Assembly: GCA_030418115.1 (NCBI GenBank)
Contig: JAUHQD010000004.1
Coordinates: 186,001-250,000, forward strand
Source of the DNA: Alteromonadaceae bacterium BrNp21-10
Lineage (GTDB): Bacteria > Pseudomonadota > Gammaproteobacteria > Enterobacterales > Alteromonadaceae
Direction: 5' to 3'
DNA length: 64,000 bases
The translations under genes and the position numbers were made by a program. Position 1 is the stretch's first letter. Each line of letters starts with the position of its first letter. The notes under the pieces were generated by a model. That model saw nothing but the letters and a program-made list of their open reading frames with translations, had not been told where the DNA came from and searched no databases. Of this stretch, positions 1 through 9,442 are shown one piece after another.

Positions 1-1008
1 GCCATGATTGCTAACTATGACTTCGGCCCCGGCCCACAAGACGTTAAATTACTGCAATACACTGCCTCTGTCGCCGCTATGGCACATGCACCATTCATTG
101 CCGCTGCTGGTGCAGAGTTCTTCGGTGTTGATGATTATCAGGATTTACCCGGCCTTAAAGATTTGGATAGCTTGTTTGAAGGTCCACAGTACGCTAAATG
201 GCGTGGATTCCGTGAAAGTGAAGATGCTCGATATGTGGGTCTAACTTGTCCACGTTTCTTGTTACGCCTACCTTACGGTGAAGGCAGTAGTCCAGTTAAA
301 GCCTTTAACTACGAAGAAAATGTAAAAGACAGCCATACCTCCTATTTATGGGGTAACACCTCTTTTGCATTCGCCACTCGTTTAGCCGACAGTTTTGCTA
401 AATACCGCTGGTGCCCGAATATTATCGGTCCGCAAAGTGGTGGTGCAGTAGACGACTTACCTCTACATACTTATGAATCTATGGGTGATATCGAAACCAA
501 AATTCCTACTGAAGTATTGGTGTCTGACCGTCGTGAGTATGAATTGTCTGAGCAAGGCTTTATTTCTCTTACCATGCGTAAGGGCAGTGACAGCGCTTCT
601 TTCTTCGCCGCTAATTCTTGCCAAAAACCAAAATTCTTTGGTAACAGTGCAGAAGGTAAAGCAGCAGAAACCAACTATAAGTTAGGTGGTCAACTACCTT
701 ACTTGTTTGTTACTTGTCGTTTGGCACATTACATCAAAGTGTTACAGCGTGAACAAATTGGTAGCTGGAAAGAAAAGAGCGAGCTTAACCGTGAGTTGAA
801 CACCTGGATTAAACAGTTTGTCTCTGATCAAGATAATCCTTCAGCAGAAGTTCGCGGTAGACGTCCATTACGTGCAGCCAGCATTGAAGTAAATGATGTT
901 GATGGCGATCCAGGTTGGTACAAAGTCTCCATGTCTGTACGTCCACACTTCAAGTATATGGGCGCCAGTTTTGATCTGTCGTTAGTCGGTAAGTTAGACA
1001 AATCTTAA
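1..1008 (+). CDS. tssC: T6SS sheath large subunit TssC (VipB), 5' truncated
   Basis: This is the C-terminal part of the large subunit of the contractile T6SS sheath, which polymerises with TssB around the Hcp tube in the cytoplasm. The frame is open from base 1 and the first ATG at position 4 is internal: the family is about 490 residues and only about 335 are visible. The GPQSGGAVDDLP stretch and the acidic/aromatic core before it are typical of TssC. It lies at the head of the visible tss genes; tssB and the membrane-complex genes would be expected to the left of the window. A strong hairpin terminator follows the stop codon, separating it from tssE. Identity is confident; the missing N-terminus is only a window-edge effect. 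Confidence 0.95.
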   Translation, partial: AMIANYDFGPGPQDVKLLQYTASVAAMAHAPFIAAAGAEFFGVDDYQDLPGLKDLDSLFEGPQYAKWRGFRESEDARYVGLTCPRFLLRLPYGEGSSPVKAFNYEENVKDSHTSYLWGNTSFAFATRLADSFAKYRWCPNIIGPQSGGAVDDLPLHTYESMGDIETKIPTEVLVSDRREYELSEQGFISLTMRKGSDSASFFAANSCQKPKFFGNSAEGKAAETNYKLGGQLPYLFVTCRLAHYIKVLQREQIGSWKEKSELNRELNTWIKQFVSDQDNPSAEVRGRRPLRAASIEVNDVDGDPGWYKVSMSVRPHFKYMGASFDLSLVGKLDKS

Positions 1009-1015
1009 TATTAGG

Positions 1016-1043
1016 CCGGAGTGTGAAAGCACTCCGGTTTTTT
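1016..1043 (+). terminator. Rho-independent terminator after tssC
   Basis: A perfect 8-bp stem (CCGGAGTG / CACTCCGG) with a 6-base loop is followed directly by six T residues. It sits inside the tss gene run, between tssC and tssE. It probably lets sheath genes be expressed more strongly than the baseplate genes downstream. Confidence 0.85.
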
Positions 1044-1080
1044 AGTTAAGCGTTCCGACAAATTTCCACAGGCATTATGA

Positions 1081-1497
1081 ATGATATTTGAAAAATCGTT
1101 GCTTGAACGAATTGATGATCCCGATCACGTTGCTTCGAGATCGATCACAGTTGATACCGGTAAAATATCCGACTCCATCATCAGCCATTTGATTAACATG
1201 TTTAATGTTCGTCAGGGTAGCGTGATGACGCTTGATGATTACGGAATGCCCGATTTTAACGACATAGTCGCTGACTTTCCCAATGCCATTAAAGTAATTC
1301 GCTCAGTCATACGAGACTCCATTAGAAATTATGAGCCGCGCTTAAGCCGTGTGGCGGTTACCCATATCCCTGATGAAGATCATCCTTTGGATCTCTATTT
1401 CCAAATTAAAGCTGAATTGCACATTGAAGGTGAACATGTGCCCATTGTTTTCGAAACCGTAGTCGGTGACTCCGGCTCAGTAAAAGTAAGGAACTAG
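1081..1497 (+). CDS. tssE: T6SS baseplate protein TssE (gp25-like)
   Basis: A 138-residue protein of the gp25/TssE wedge family, which helps initiate sheath assembly on the T6SS baseplate in the cytoplasm. The length is usual for the family. The central stretch with paired Asp/Tyr (DDYGMPDF) and the following R-x-I-R-x-S helix match the gp25 lysozyme-like fold, which is non-enzymatic in T6SS. The start is the ATG at 1081, 37 bases after the tssC terminator; no strong ribosome binding site is visible. The stop is two bases before the TTG start of tssF, so the two are likely co-translated. Placement between tssC and tssF is the common order. Confidence 0.9.
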   Translation: MIFEKSLLERIDDPDHVASRSITVDTGKISDSIISHLINMFNVRQGSVMTLDDYGMPDFNDIVADFPNAIKVIRSVIRDSIRNYEPRLSRVAVTHIPDEDHPLDLYFQIKAELHIEGEHVPIVFETVVGDSGSVKVRN

Positions 1498-1499
1498 TC

Positions 1500-3260
1500 T
1501 TGAGCTTTAATAAGTATTTTCAAGACGAACTCTCCTACCTACGTGAATTAGGTAAGGAATTTAGCGATGCTAACCCGCAGCTCGCACCGTTTTTAGCCGA
1601 GCGTGGTAGTGACCCCGATGTGGAAAGACTATTAGAAGGCTTTTCATTTCTAACCGCTCGCTTAAGTCAAAAACTCAATGATGAAATGCCGGAATTAACC
1701 CATGGCATGATTGAGATGATGTGGCCCCACTATTTACGCCCCGTACCCAGTATGTCGGTAGTTGAGTTCACTCCTGTGGCCAATGCCGTCACTGAAAAAC
1801 GTACTATTAAGCAAGGCGTTGAAGTTGATAGCGTGCCCGTTGAAGGTACCCCTTGTCGCTTTAGAACCTGCTACGATGTGGATGTCATGCCCATCAGTTT
1901 GAAAAGCGCAGATGTCAAACACGACGCACAGCATTCTTATCTGAATTTAACCTTCAGCTTGCATTCCGGTGCCAGCTTAGGTCAGTTAAAACCACAAAAA
2001 ATTCGCTTGTTTTTAAATGGCGACCCGGTGATTACCCAAACCTTGTATTTGTGGCTCTGTCGCTATTTAGATTCCGTAGTGGTTAAAGCCAGTGGTAATG
2101 AACAATTAGAAAAAGGCGTAAAATTAGCTGCACAATCCGTTAAACCCGTTGGTTTTGGGCTTAATGAGTCGCTATTTGATTACTCAGAAAACGTCTTCCC
2201 TGGCTATCGTCTGTTACAAGATTATTTCGTGCTGCAAGATAAGTTCTTGTTTATCGACATTGAAAATTTAGGCGTGTTAGCCCATGCCGGCAATGCCACC
2301 GAGTTTAGTATTCAATTTACCTTTGAACGTTTTCTCGATGAGCATATTCGCGTTAACAAAAACCATTTTCGCTTACACGCTACCCCTGTGGCCAACGTTT
2401 TTAAGCGGGATGCGGATCCGTTACGGGTTAATCATCAAAGTATGGAATACCGTATCCGCCCTAACGGTCGTAACTCTACACATTTTGATATTTTTTCAAT
2501 TGATAAAGTGGAAAGTAAAGCCCAAGGCATAACCGACCGCCGCATCTATACGCCAATCAATTCTTTTGAGCACGAAGAAGGCCATCGTGAAAACGTCGGC
2601 CATTATCACAAACGTATTAAGCCAGCCACAGGTGAGCGACGTTTCGAAACTTACATCAGTTTTGCCGGCCAAAAAAATACCCGAGATAAGCTCACCAAAG
2701 AAATTATTTCCTTGGAACTCACCTGTACTAACCGTTATTTACCGGAAAAACTCAAAGTGGGCGACATTAAAATTCCCACAGCGTCGTCACCGGAATTTGT
2801 CACCTTCAGCAATATTACCTCGCCCTCATCGACGGTGTATCCGCCCTTAGATGAAGGCTTACAGTGGCAACTTATTTCCAATATGTCGCTGAATTACAGC
2901 AGCCTTACCAATCCACAAATGCTGCGTACCATTATCGCTGCCTACGATTTTAAAGCATTAACCGATAGACAGGCTGAACGTCAGCTAAAACTCAAATTAG
3001 CAGGTATTGGTGACATACAAGTTACTACCGGTGACCGTTTGATTAAGGGCCACCCCATTCGTGGTATCAGTATCAACATGACCATGAAGGAAAGTCATTT
3101 TACCTCCGAAGGAGACATGTATTTATTCGCCAGCGTACTGGACCGATTTTTTAGCCTTTACGCCAGTATTAATTCATATCATCAGTTAACCGTTGTCGGT
3201 GAAGAAAAGGGAGAGCTTTACACATGGCCGCTCAAGATGGGTCTGCAAAATATCCTGTAA
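1500..3260 (+). CDS. tssF: T6SS baseplate protein TssF (VasA/ImpG)
   Basis: A 586-residue baseplate wedge protein, full length for the family. TssF forms a heterotrimer with TssG (F2G1) that connects the baseplate to the membrane complex. The N-terminus (YFQDELSYLRELGKEF) and the following A-x-F-L-A-E-R motif are diagnostic. The start codon is TTG at 1500, two bases after the tssE stop; no other start gives the conserved N-terminus. The 3' end overlaps tssG by 37 bases, pointing to translational coupling. No lesions are seen. Confidence 0.95.
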   Translation: MSFNKYFQDELSYLRELGKEFSDANPQLAPFLAERGSDPDVERLLEGFSFLTARLSQKLNDEMPELTHGMIEMMWPHYLRPVPSMSVVEFTPVANAVTEKRTIKQGVEVDSVPVEGTPCRFRTCYDVDVMPISLKSADVKHDAQHSYLNLTFSLHSGASLGQLKPQKIRLFLNGDPVITQTLYLWLCRYLDSVVVKASGNEQLEKGVKLAAQSVKPVGFGLNESLFDYSENVFPGYRLLQDYFVLQDKFLFIDIENLGVLAHAGNATEFSIQFTFERFLDEHIRVNKNHFRLHATPVANVFKRDADPLRVNHQSMEYRIRPNGRNSTHFDIFSIDKVESKAQGITDRRIYTPINSFEHEEGHRENVGHYHKRIKPATGERRFETYISFAGQKNTRDKLTKEIISLELTCTNRYLPEKLKVGDIKIPTASSPEFVTFSNITSPSSTVYPPLDEGLQWQLISNMSLNYSSLTNPQMLRTIIAAYDFKALTDRQAERQLKLKLAGIGDIQVTTGDRLIKGHPIRGISINMTMKESHFTSEGDMYLFASVLDRFFSLYASINSYHQLTVVGEEKGELYTWPLKMGLQNIL

Positions 3261-4249
3261 TTGACGAACTGCAGAACCGTCCCCAAAGATTTTCATTCTT
3301 TCAGGCGGTGCGGTTGTTAGAGCAATATCACCAGTCCGATGATATGGCAGCAGTAGGTCACCATGGGCCGACAACACTCGAGAAAGTGCGTTTTCGGCCG
3401 CATGCGAGTTTGGGTTTTGCCAGCGCTGATTTAAAACGCATTACCCCTTTGCGACTGCCTGAAGGAGATAAATCGCAATTAGAAGTCAACTTCATGGGCT
3501 TGTACGGTACCGTCTCGCCATTACCGGCATTTTATACTGAATCCATCATCCAAGATTCCGACGGCGAAAGTAACAGACGTGACTTTTTAGATCTCTTTCA
3601 TCATCGCGCGATATCACTGCATTATCGAATACTCAGCAAGTATTTATTATTCAATCGCATCCAGCCTGGCTTGCAGGACGATGTTTCCAATTGGTTATTT
3701 TCCCTTATTGGTTTACGCGGCGTTACCGGTTTAAGCACCCCGCCATTAACTAAGTTACATCGGCTATTAGCTAACCTCGGGTTACTCGCCACCCAGAATC
3801 GTTCGGGGGCCATGGTCAGTCGCATAGTCTCCCATTATTTTGATCGGGTACCGGTAAAAGTAGAAGAGTTTGTCGAGCGTCAGGTGCTGATTTCAGATGA
3901 GCAACGAGTGTCTTTGGGTAAACAACAATCGACCTTAGGCGAGAACATGACCATCGGCACTCAGTTAACCGATATGGCCGGTAAATTCCGCTTAATTATC
4001 GGCCCACTGGACTTCGCTCGCTATCAAGATTTTTTACCCGGTGAAACAGATTTCGATGAACTGGTGACATTGATCCGCTATTTACTGCAAGACCCGCTGT
4101 CTTTCGATATTTGTTTAGTTTTAAAAAGCAAAAATGTTCCCCAATTAACGTTAGCCAAAGCATCACCCTGCAAATTGGGCTGGTCTTCTTGGTTGGGACA
4201 ACCACCAAAAACGGATAAGCACGTCATCATTAGCCAGACAATGACCTAA
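3224..4249 (+). CDS. tssG: T6SS baseplate protein TssG (VasB/ImpH)
   Basis: A 341-residue TssG, partner of TssF in the baseplate wedge. The N-terminal R-F-S-F-F-Q-A-V-R-L-L-E motif, the V-x-F-R-P-x-x-S-L-x-F block and the L-Y-G-x-x-S-P-L-P segment are all present. A good ribosome binding site (AAGGGAGAG) lies within the end of tssF, supporting the ATG at 3224. It is followed after 36 bases by tssH. Length and order are normal for a T6SS cluster. Confidence 0.95.
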   Translation: MAAQDGSAKYPVIDELQNRPQRFSFFQAVRLLEQYHQSDDMAAVGHHGPTTLEKVRFRPHASLGFASADLKRITPLRLPEGDKSQLEVNFMGLYGTVSPLPAFYTESIIQDSDGESNRRDFLDLFHHRAISLHYRILSKYLLFNRIQPGLQDDVSNWLFSLIGLRGVTGLSTPPLTKLHRLLANLGLLATQNRSGAMVSRIVSHYFDRVPVKVEEFVERQVLISDEQRVSLGKQQSTLGENMTIGTQLTDMAGKFRLIIGPLDFARYQDFLPGETDFDELVTLIRYLLQDPLSFDICLVLKSKNVPQLTLAKASPCKLGWSSWLGQPPKTDKHVIISQTMT

Positions 4250-4285
4250 CTTTAAACTTAAAACGGAAATAATAAGAGGCACTTC

Positions 4286-6922
4286 ATGCTCAACGTAGAA
4301 TTAAAACCACTGATCAAAAAGCTAAATGGATATACCGAACGTTCCCTCGAAGCCGCGGCGGGTGTCTGCGTTTCTCGTGGTCATTATGAAGTCTCTATTG
4401 AACATATGCTGTTGGTGCTATTGGAAGACGCAACAAAAGACTTTCAAGCCATTTTGTATCACTACGAAATTAACATCCCGCGGATGCAAAAAGTGCTTAA
4501 CCAATCCGTTGAAGAAATTAAAGGCGGTAATCCCGGCAAACCGGTTTTTTCTTCACTGTTAATTGAATGGATCCAAGAAGCCTGGTTGTTAGGTTCCGTT
4601 GAGCTAGGTGCGGGCAACATTCGCTCTGGATTTTTGATTGCTACGTTATTAGCCAATGCCCGTCGTTATGGCTACGGCAATTATATGGATTTACTAGATA
4701 AAGTACCTGCGGATGATTTACGCATTAACTTCCATAGCATTGTCGCTGAATCCACCGAACAAAGCAGTGTGTTGGGTAGTAAACCTGGCACTGCCGCAGA
4801 TGGCACTGCGGCAGCCATTGCCAGCGGTGATGAAACCGCCCTTGGTCGCTTTGCCCATAACCTAACTGAAAGTGCCCGCAACGGCGAAATCGATCCTATC
4901 TTCTGCCGTGATAATGAAATCCGCCAAATGATCGATATTTTAGGCCGTCGCCGTAAAAACAACCCGATTGTGGTCGGTGAAGCCGGTGTTGGTAAAAGCG
5001 CAGTGGTCGAAGGCCTTGCCCTTAAAATTGCCCATGGTGATGTGCCTGAGTTTTTACGTGAAGTGGAATTGGTTGCTCTGGATTTACAATTATTGCAGGC
5101 AGGCGCCAGTGTTAAAGGTGAGTTTGAAAACCGCTTGAAGCAAGTAATGGATGAAGTGAAATCCTCACCTAAACCCATCATCCTGTTTATTGATGAAGTA
5201 CACACCTTGATTGGTGCCGGTGGTGCCGCCGGTACTGGCGATGCCGCTAACATTCTAAAACCCGCCCTTGCCCGTGGTGAAATGCGCACCATTGCCGCCA
5301 CAACGTTTTCAGAATACAAAAAATACATCGACAAAGATCCGGCCCTTGCCCGCCGCTTCCAAAACGTAAAACTGGATGAGCCATCCGCGGATCAAGCCAT
5401 TACGATTTTACGTGGCTTAAAATCCGTTTATGAAAAGGCCCATGATGTGTATGTGCGTGATGATGCAATTGAGGCCGCGGCTAAGATGTCAGACCGTTAT
5501 ATCTCTGGTCGCCAACTGCCCGATAAAGCAGTCGATGTACTAGATACCGCCAGTGCACGAGTTAAATTAAGTTTGTCGTCTAAGCCAGCTGCCATTGAAG
5601 ATATGGAGCAGCAAATTGCGATGTTAGGCCGTCAACGAGAAGCCATACAACGTGATGTCGCCAGTGGTGTAATCGAAGATGATGGCACCATTGCAGAGCT
5701 AGATAGCACCATTAGCGATATTGAAGCCCAATTGGTCAGCACTACCGCACAATGGCTACAAGAGCAAAAATTAGCGTTGTCTGTATTGGCATTCCGTAAA
5801 GAAATTAAAGAAGCTAAAGAAGCCGGAACCGATACCGCAGAAATTCAAACTAACTTGGATAGTACCGTGGTTGAATTGGAAACACTGCAAGCCGGTAATA
5901 AATTAGTCCATTACGAAACCAGCCCAGAAACTGTGGCTCAGGTTATCTCCGACTGGACCGGTGTGCCGTTAGGCAACATGGTGCGTGACGAGTCGAAAAA
6001 CATTTTAGAATTCGGTCAAAAAATGATGACCCGCGTCAAAGGTCAGGATCACGCCATTTTGTCGCTCGATGAAGGGGTGCGTTCTGCCAAAGCTGGCTTA
6101 CAAAATCCTGAAGCGCCTTTAGGTGTATTCTTGTTTGTTGGCCCAAGCGGTGTCGGTAAAACCGAAATGGCCTTAGCTATTGCTGATCAACTCTTTGGTG
6201 GTGAGCGCTTTATGACCACCATCAACATGTCTGAATTCCAAGAGAAGCATAGCGTTTCACGGCTAATTGGTTCACCTCCCGGTTATGTGGGTTTTGGTGA
6301 AGGTGGCATGTTAACCGAGGCTGTTCGCCAACGTCCGTATTCCGTGGTGCTTCTCGACGAAGTCGAAAAAGCCGATTTGGAAGTGATGAACTTGTTCTAT
6401 CAAGTCTTTGATAAAGGCATGTTGTCCGATAGCGAAGGCCGCTTAGTGGACTTTAGAAATACCATTGTCATCCTCACCAGTAACTTGGCAACAGACGTGA
6501 TTACGCAAATGGGTATAGCCGAAGAGCGTCCTCCAGTAGATGTGATAACCAACGCTATTCGTCCTATATTAAGTAATCACTTTAAGCCGGCGCTGTTGGC
6601 CAGAATGCAAATTGTGCCGTTCTACCCATTAGTAGGTGATGTGCTTAAAGACATTGTTAAACTTAAACTCAACAAGGTCACCAAACGCCTTAAAACCAGC
6701 CAAGACATTGATCTTAATTACCATGACGATGTCATTGCTCAAATTGCTAATCGTTGTAAGGAAGTGGAAACCGGCGCGCGAAATATTGATCACATCATTA
6801 ACCGCACATTACTGCCGGAAATCTCTACCCATATATTAGAAATGATGAGCGAAGAAACTAGACCCGAAAAACTGGATGTCGGCATAAGTAAAGAAGGTAC
6901 CTTTACTTACAGTTTTTCCTAA
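4286..6922 (+). CDS. tssH: T6SS sheath-recycling ATPase TssH (ClpV)
   Basis: An 878-residue Hsp100/Clp AAA+ ATPase that disassembles contracted TssBC sheaths so subunits can be reused. There is an N-terminal Clp repeat domain (about 1-150), a first AAA+ module with Walker A GEAGVGKS near residue 231 and Walker B LFIDE, a middle coiled-coil segment (about 400-560), and a second AAA+ module with GPSGVGKT near residue 619, ending in a D2-small domain. ClpV is separated from housekeeping ClpB by its divergent N-domain and by its position directly after tssG. The start at 4286 has AGAGG seven bases upstream. The gene is intact. Confidence 0.95.
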   Translation: MLNVELKPLIKKLNGYTERSLEAAAGVCVSRGHYEVSIEHMLLVLLEDATKDFQAILYHYEINIPRMQKVLNQSVEEIKGGNPGKPVFSSLLIEWIQEAWLLGSVELGAGNIRSGFLIATLLANARRYGYGNYMDLLDKVPADDLRINFHSIVAESTEQSSVLGSKPGTAADGTAAAIASGDETALGRFAHNLTESARNGEIDPIFCRDNEIRQMIDILGRRRKNNPIVVGEAGVGKSAVVEGLALKIAHGDVPEFLREVELVALDLQLLQAGASVKGEFENRLKQVMDEVKSSPKPIILFIDEVHTLIGAGGAAGTGDAANILKPALARGEMRTIAATTFSEYKKYIDKDPALARRFQNVKLDEPSADQAITILRGLKSVYEKAHDVYVRDDAIEAAAKMSDRYISGRQLPDKAVDVLDTASARVKLSLSSKPAAIEDMEQQIAMLGRQREAIQRDVASGVIEDDGTIAELDSTISDIEAQLVSTTAQWLQEQKLALSVLAFRKEIKEAKEAGTDTAEIQTNLDSTVVELETLQAGNKLVHYETSPETVAQVISDWTGVPLGNMVRDESKNILEFGQKMMTRVKGQDHAILSLDEGVRSAKAGLQNPEAPLGVFLFVGPSGVGKTEMALAIADQLFGGERFMTTINMSEFQEKHSVSRLIGSPPGYVGFGEGGMLTEAVRQRPYSVVLLDEVEKADLEVMNLFYQVFDKGMLSDSEGRLVDFRNTIVILTSNLATDVITQMGIAEERPPVDVITNAIRPILSNHFKPALLARMQIVPFYPLVGDVLKDIVKLKLNKVTKRLKTSQDIDLNYHDDVIAQIANRCKEVETGARNIDHIINRTLLPEISTHILEMMSEETRPEKLDVGISKEGTFTYSFS

Positions 6923-6939
6923 AAGGACGTAAAAACGCC

Positions 6940-8619
6940 ATGCTTTTTGAAGAAATGCCACCAGCACAGGTAATGGAAGACCTAATAAAGCTGACAACAA
7001 TGTTAAATACAGAGCGTGATATCAACGCTTTGTTAAATAAGATTGTTGAATATGCACGTAAGCTGACGGGTGCGGAAGTAGGGCGTATTTTTATATTGGA
7101 TAAATCAAAACGCTTTTTGCATTTATCCATTAGCCAAAATGACGCTTTAACCAATGAAAATAGAACCATAAAACCCATTGAGCTATTTAAAGGTGGCCGA
7201 CGTAATATGCAAGATATTACGTCCTACTGCGCCTTTACTGGCAAGGTCATGAATATTGACAATATTTACCAGTTCAGTGGCTTTGATTTACAACCCTATT
7301 ATCAATACGACAAAGGCAACAACTACCAAACTTACTCACTACTGGCGGTTCCTTTTCGTAACCACCATGAAGAAACTATTGGCGTGCTACAACTGACCAA
7401 TTTGCGCAAAAAAACGAGTAAAAAATTAGGAGCTTTTCCCGCTGAAATGGAAAATATTGTCGCCGCCTTTGCTTCACAGGCGGCGGTCACCTTAAACAAT
7501 ATGCAGTTAATTGAACATAACGAACAATTGCTGCAATTAATGAATGAAACCAACCGTAAACTGGCGGAAGAAAACCAAACCCTACGCAAGCAAATATCAC
7601 GACACCAAACCTTTACCGACATTATTGGTACATCCAAAAGCATGCGCATGGTTTTTGATTTAATGGCCAAGGTGATCGACACCAATGCCACGGTGTTACT
7701 TAATGGCGAAACCGGCACCGGCAAAGAGCTGATAGCCAAGTCGATTCACTTCAATAGTATTCGCAAAAAAGGCAATTTTGTGGCACAAAACTGTACCGCA
7801 CTGCCTGAGAACCTGCTTGAAGGCGAACTATTTGGCTACATGAAAGGCGCCTTCAGCGGCGCTGACAAAGATAAAAAAGGCCTGATTGAATATGCCCATG
7901 GCGGTACATTATTTTTAGATGAAATCGGCGACATGTCCCTTGGTTTACAAGCTAAATTATTGCGTGTGTTGCAAGAGCGTGAAGTGCGACCATTAGGCGC
8001 GCTAAAAAGCATCACTGTAGATATTCGTATTGTTGCGGCAACCCATCACAGCCTACCAGAACGCATTGAGGCCGGTGAATTTCGTGAAGATTTATATTAT
8101 CGCCTTAATGTGTTCCCTATCGAACTACCGCCACTGCGGGAGCGCAAGGATGATTTACCCGCCCTCATCAGTTACTTTTTACAGCAATACAGCAAGCAAT
8201 ACGGCAAAGATGTTGTAAGACTGTCTCCCTCTGCGTTAGAACAACTAACGCAATATGATTTCCCGGGTAACATCCGTGAACTTAAAAACACCTTAGAACG
8301 CGCCGTTTTAATGTGTGAAGAACATGGCACAGTTTTACCAGAACACCTTCCCAATGAAATATTACAAGCGCAACACCAATCCGATGACACGGCTTTAGCC
8401 TTATGTGAAAGCCACAATTTAAAGACTGTAACCGGCCGATACGAGGCCTCGATTATTCGCCGGCGCTTAGATGAATACGGCGGGAATCAGACGAAAACCG
8501 CCGCCAGTCTTGGGATATCGCGCCGTGCACTGATTGATAAGATGCAACGATATACCATTGCCAGCTCACACTCAGCTGGCCAATCCAGTCAATCCAAACT
8601 CAAAGAGTTACTATTCTAA
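6940..8619 (+). CDS. vasH: Sigma-54-dependent transcriptional activator, VasH-like (GAF-AAA-Fis)
   Basis: A 559-residue bacterial enhancer-binding protein. It has an N-terminal GAF sensor domain (about 20-195), a short linker helix, a sigma-54 interaction AAA+ domain with Walker A GETGTGKE near residue 257, and a C-terminal Fis-type helix-turn-helix (around 525-545). The sigma-54 contact loop reads GAFSGA instead of the usual GAFTGA (about 303-308), a conservative change. In Vibrio, VasH activates hcp and vgrG promoters with RpoN. Here the gene lies between tssH and hcp, and a -24/-12-like site precedes hcp. The start at 6940 has AAGGACG upstream. The symbol is assigned by domain order and context. 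Confidence 0.9.
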   Translation: MLFEEMPPAQVMEDLIKLTTMLNTERDINALLNKIVEYARKLTGAEVGRIFILDKSKRFLHLSISQNDALTNENRTIKPIELFKGGRRNMQDITSYCAFTGKVMNIDNIYQFSGFDLQPYYQYDKGNNYQTYSLLAVPFRNHHEETIGVLQLTNLRKKTSKKLGAFPAEMENIVAAFASQAAVTLNNMQLIEHNEQLLQLMNETNRKLAEENQTLRKQISRHQTFTDIIGTSKSMRMVFDLMAKVIDTNATVLLNGETGTGKELIAKSIHFNSIRKKGNFVAQNCTALPENLLEGELFGYMKGAFSGADKDKKGLIEYAHGGTLFLDEIGDMSLGLQAKLLRVLQEREVRPLGALKSITVDIRIVAATHHSLPERIEAGEFREDLYYRLNVFPIELPPLRERKDDLPALISYFLQQYSKQYGKDVVRLSPSALEQLTQYDFPGNIRELKNTLERAVLMCEEHGTVLPEHLPNEILQAQHQSDDTALALCESHNLKTVTGRYEASIIRRRLDEYGGNQTKTAASLGISRRALIDKMQRYTIASSHSAGQSSQSKLKELLF

Positions 8620-8643
8620 CCTCTAGTTTTACCTGTCCAATTT

Positions 8644-8660
8644 TTGGGCTGTTTTGTGCA
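8644..8660 (+). promoter_or_regulatory. Candidate sigma-54 promoter upstream of hcp
   Basis: TTGGGCTG-TTTT-GTGCA keeps the key GG and GC dinucleotides with exactly 10 bases between them, as in RpoN promoters. It lies between the VasH-like activator gene and hcp, about 190 bases before the hcp start. The rest of the -24 box departs from TGGCACG, so this is a candidate only. Confidence 0.4.
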
Positions 8661-8852
8661 CAGAATTTATTCAATTGTGCAGAAAATTACACTGTTCATC
8701 TTACAAACATTCCTCCTCCTCAATTTCAATAAAACCTTTAACACCAAGGCCTTTGAACGTTTTTCAGGCCGTTTTGGCAAGTTGGTCTGTATCTTGAAGT
8801 ACCTACTTCGACTTTACTAAAGCAATACTTAATTCAATCACGGAGAAAGACA

Positions 8853-9359
8853 ATGCCAGTACCAGCGTATATGACAATTGAAGGGGCTTCACAGGGCGAT
8901 ATCTCAGGCGGAGCATGTAGTGCCGACAGTATCGGAACATTATCTAAATCATCTCACGAAGATGAAATAATGGTGCAATCCTTCACCGGCGATATTATCG
9001 TTCCTAAAGATCCACAAAGCGGCCAACCTTCTGGTCAGCGTATCCATGATGGTTTCACCATCACCAAGATTTTTGATAAAAGTTCACCATTACTTTATCA
9101 AGCACTTTCAACTGGTGAGCAATTGAATACCATCGTCGTAAAATGGTTCCGTACGGCACCTAGTGGTGAGCAAGAGCATTACTTCACTATTGAAGCCAAA
9201 GAAGCCACTATCACCGGTATCAAAACTCACATGCCTACTTGTTTAGACCCAGCAAACAGCTGCTTCACTCACATGGAAGAAGTGTCTTTCTCTTACAAAG
9301 AGATCACTTGGACCCATGAAGTTGCAGGCACATCAGGTACTGATAGCTGGAATAGTTAA
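8853..9359 (+). CDS. hcp: T6SS tube protein Hcp
   Basis: A 168-residue Hcp, whose hexameric rings stack into the T6SS inner tube and can carry small effectors. The N-terminus (MPVPAYMTIEGASQGDI), the G-x-x-x-H-x-x-F-x-I-T-K block and the C-terminal F-S-Y-K-E-I-T-W-T-H strand are standard. There is no toxic C-terminal extension. The ribosome binding site CGGAG precedes the ATG at 8853. A 233-base non-coding region upstream holds a candidate sigma-54 promoter. A terminator-like hairpin follows, so Hcp is probably made in excess over VgrG. Confidence 0.97.
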   Translation: MPVPAYMTIEGASQGDISGGACSADSIGTLSKSSHEDEIMVQSFTGDIIVPKDPQSGQPSGQRIHDGFTITKIFDKSSPLLYQALSTGEQLNTIVVKWFRTAPSGEQEHYFTIEAKEATITGIKTHMPTCLDPANSCFTHMEEVSFSYKEITWTHEVAGTSGTDSWNS

Positions 9360-9381
9360 TTTCCGGTTATTGCTATCCAAT

Positions 9382-9415
9382 ATGGATGAAGGAAAACCTT
9401 CATCCATTCTTTGTT
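9382..9415 (+). terminator. Attenuator/terminator hairpin between hcp and vgrG
   Basis: A perfect 11-bp stem (ATGGATGAAGG / CCTTCATCCAT) closes an AAAA loop and is followed by a T-rich stretch (TCTTTGTTC). The tract is imperfect, so partial termination is likely, which fits many Hcp copies per VgrG trimer. Confidence 0.65.
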
Positions 9416-9442
9416 CAATTTCAAAATTAAAAGGTTGCCGAA

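Noticed and set aside
4681-5334. 217-codon antisense frame within tssH
   Set aside because: Shadow of a well-conserved ClpV gene; no ribosome binding site and unnatural composition.
8774-8792. Second sigma-54-like site TTGGCAAG upstream of hcp
   Set aside because: The -24 half is good but the -12 half lacks GC at the required spacing (TG instead).
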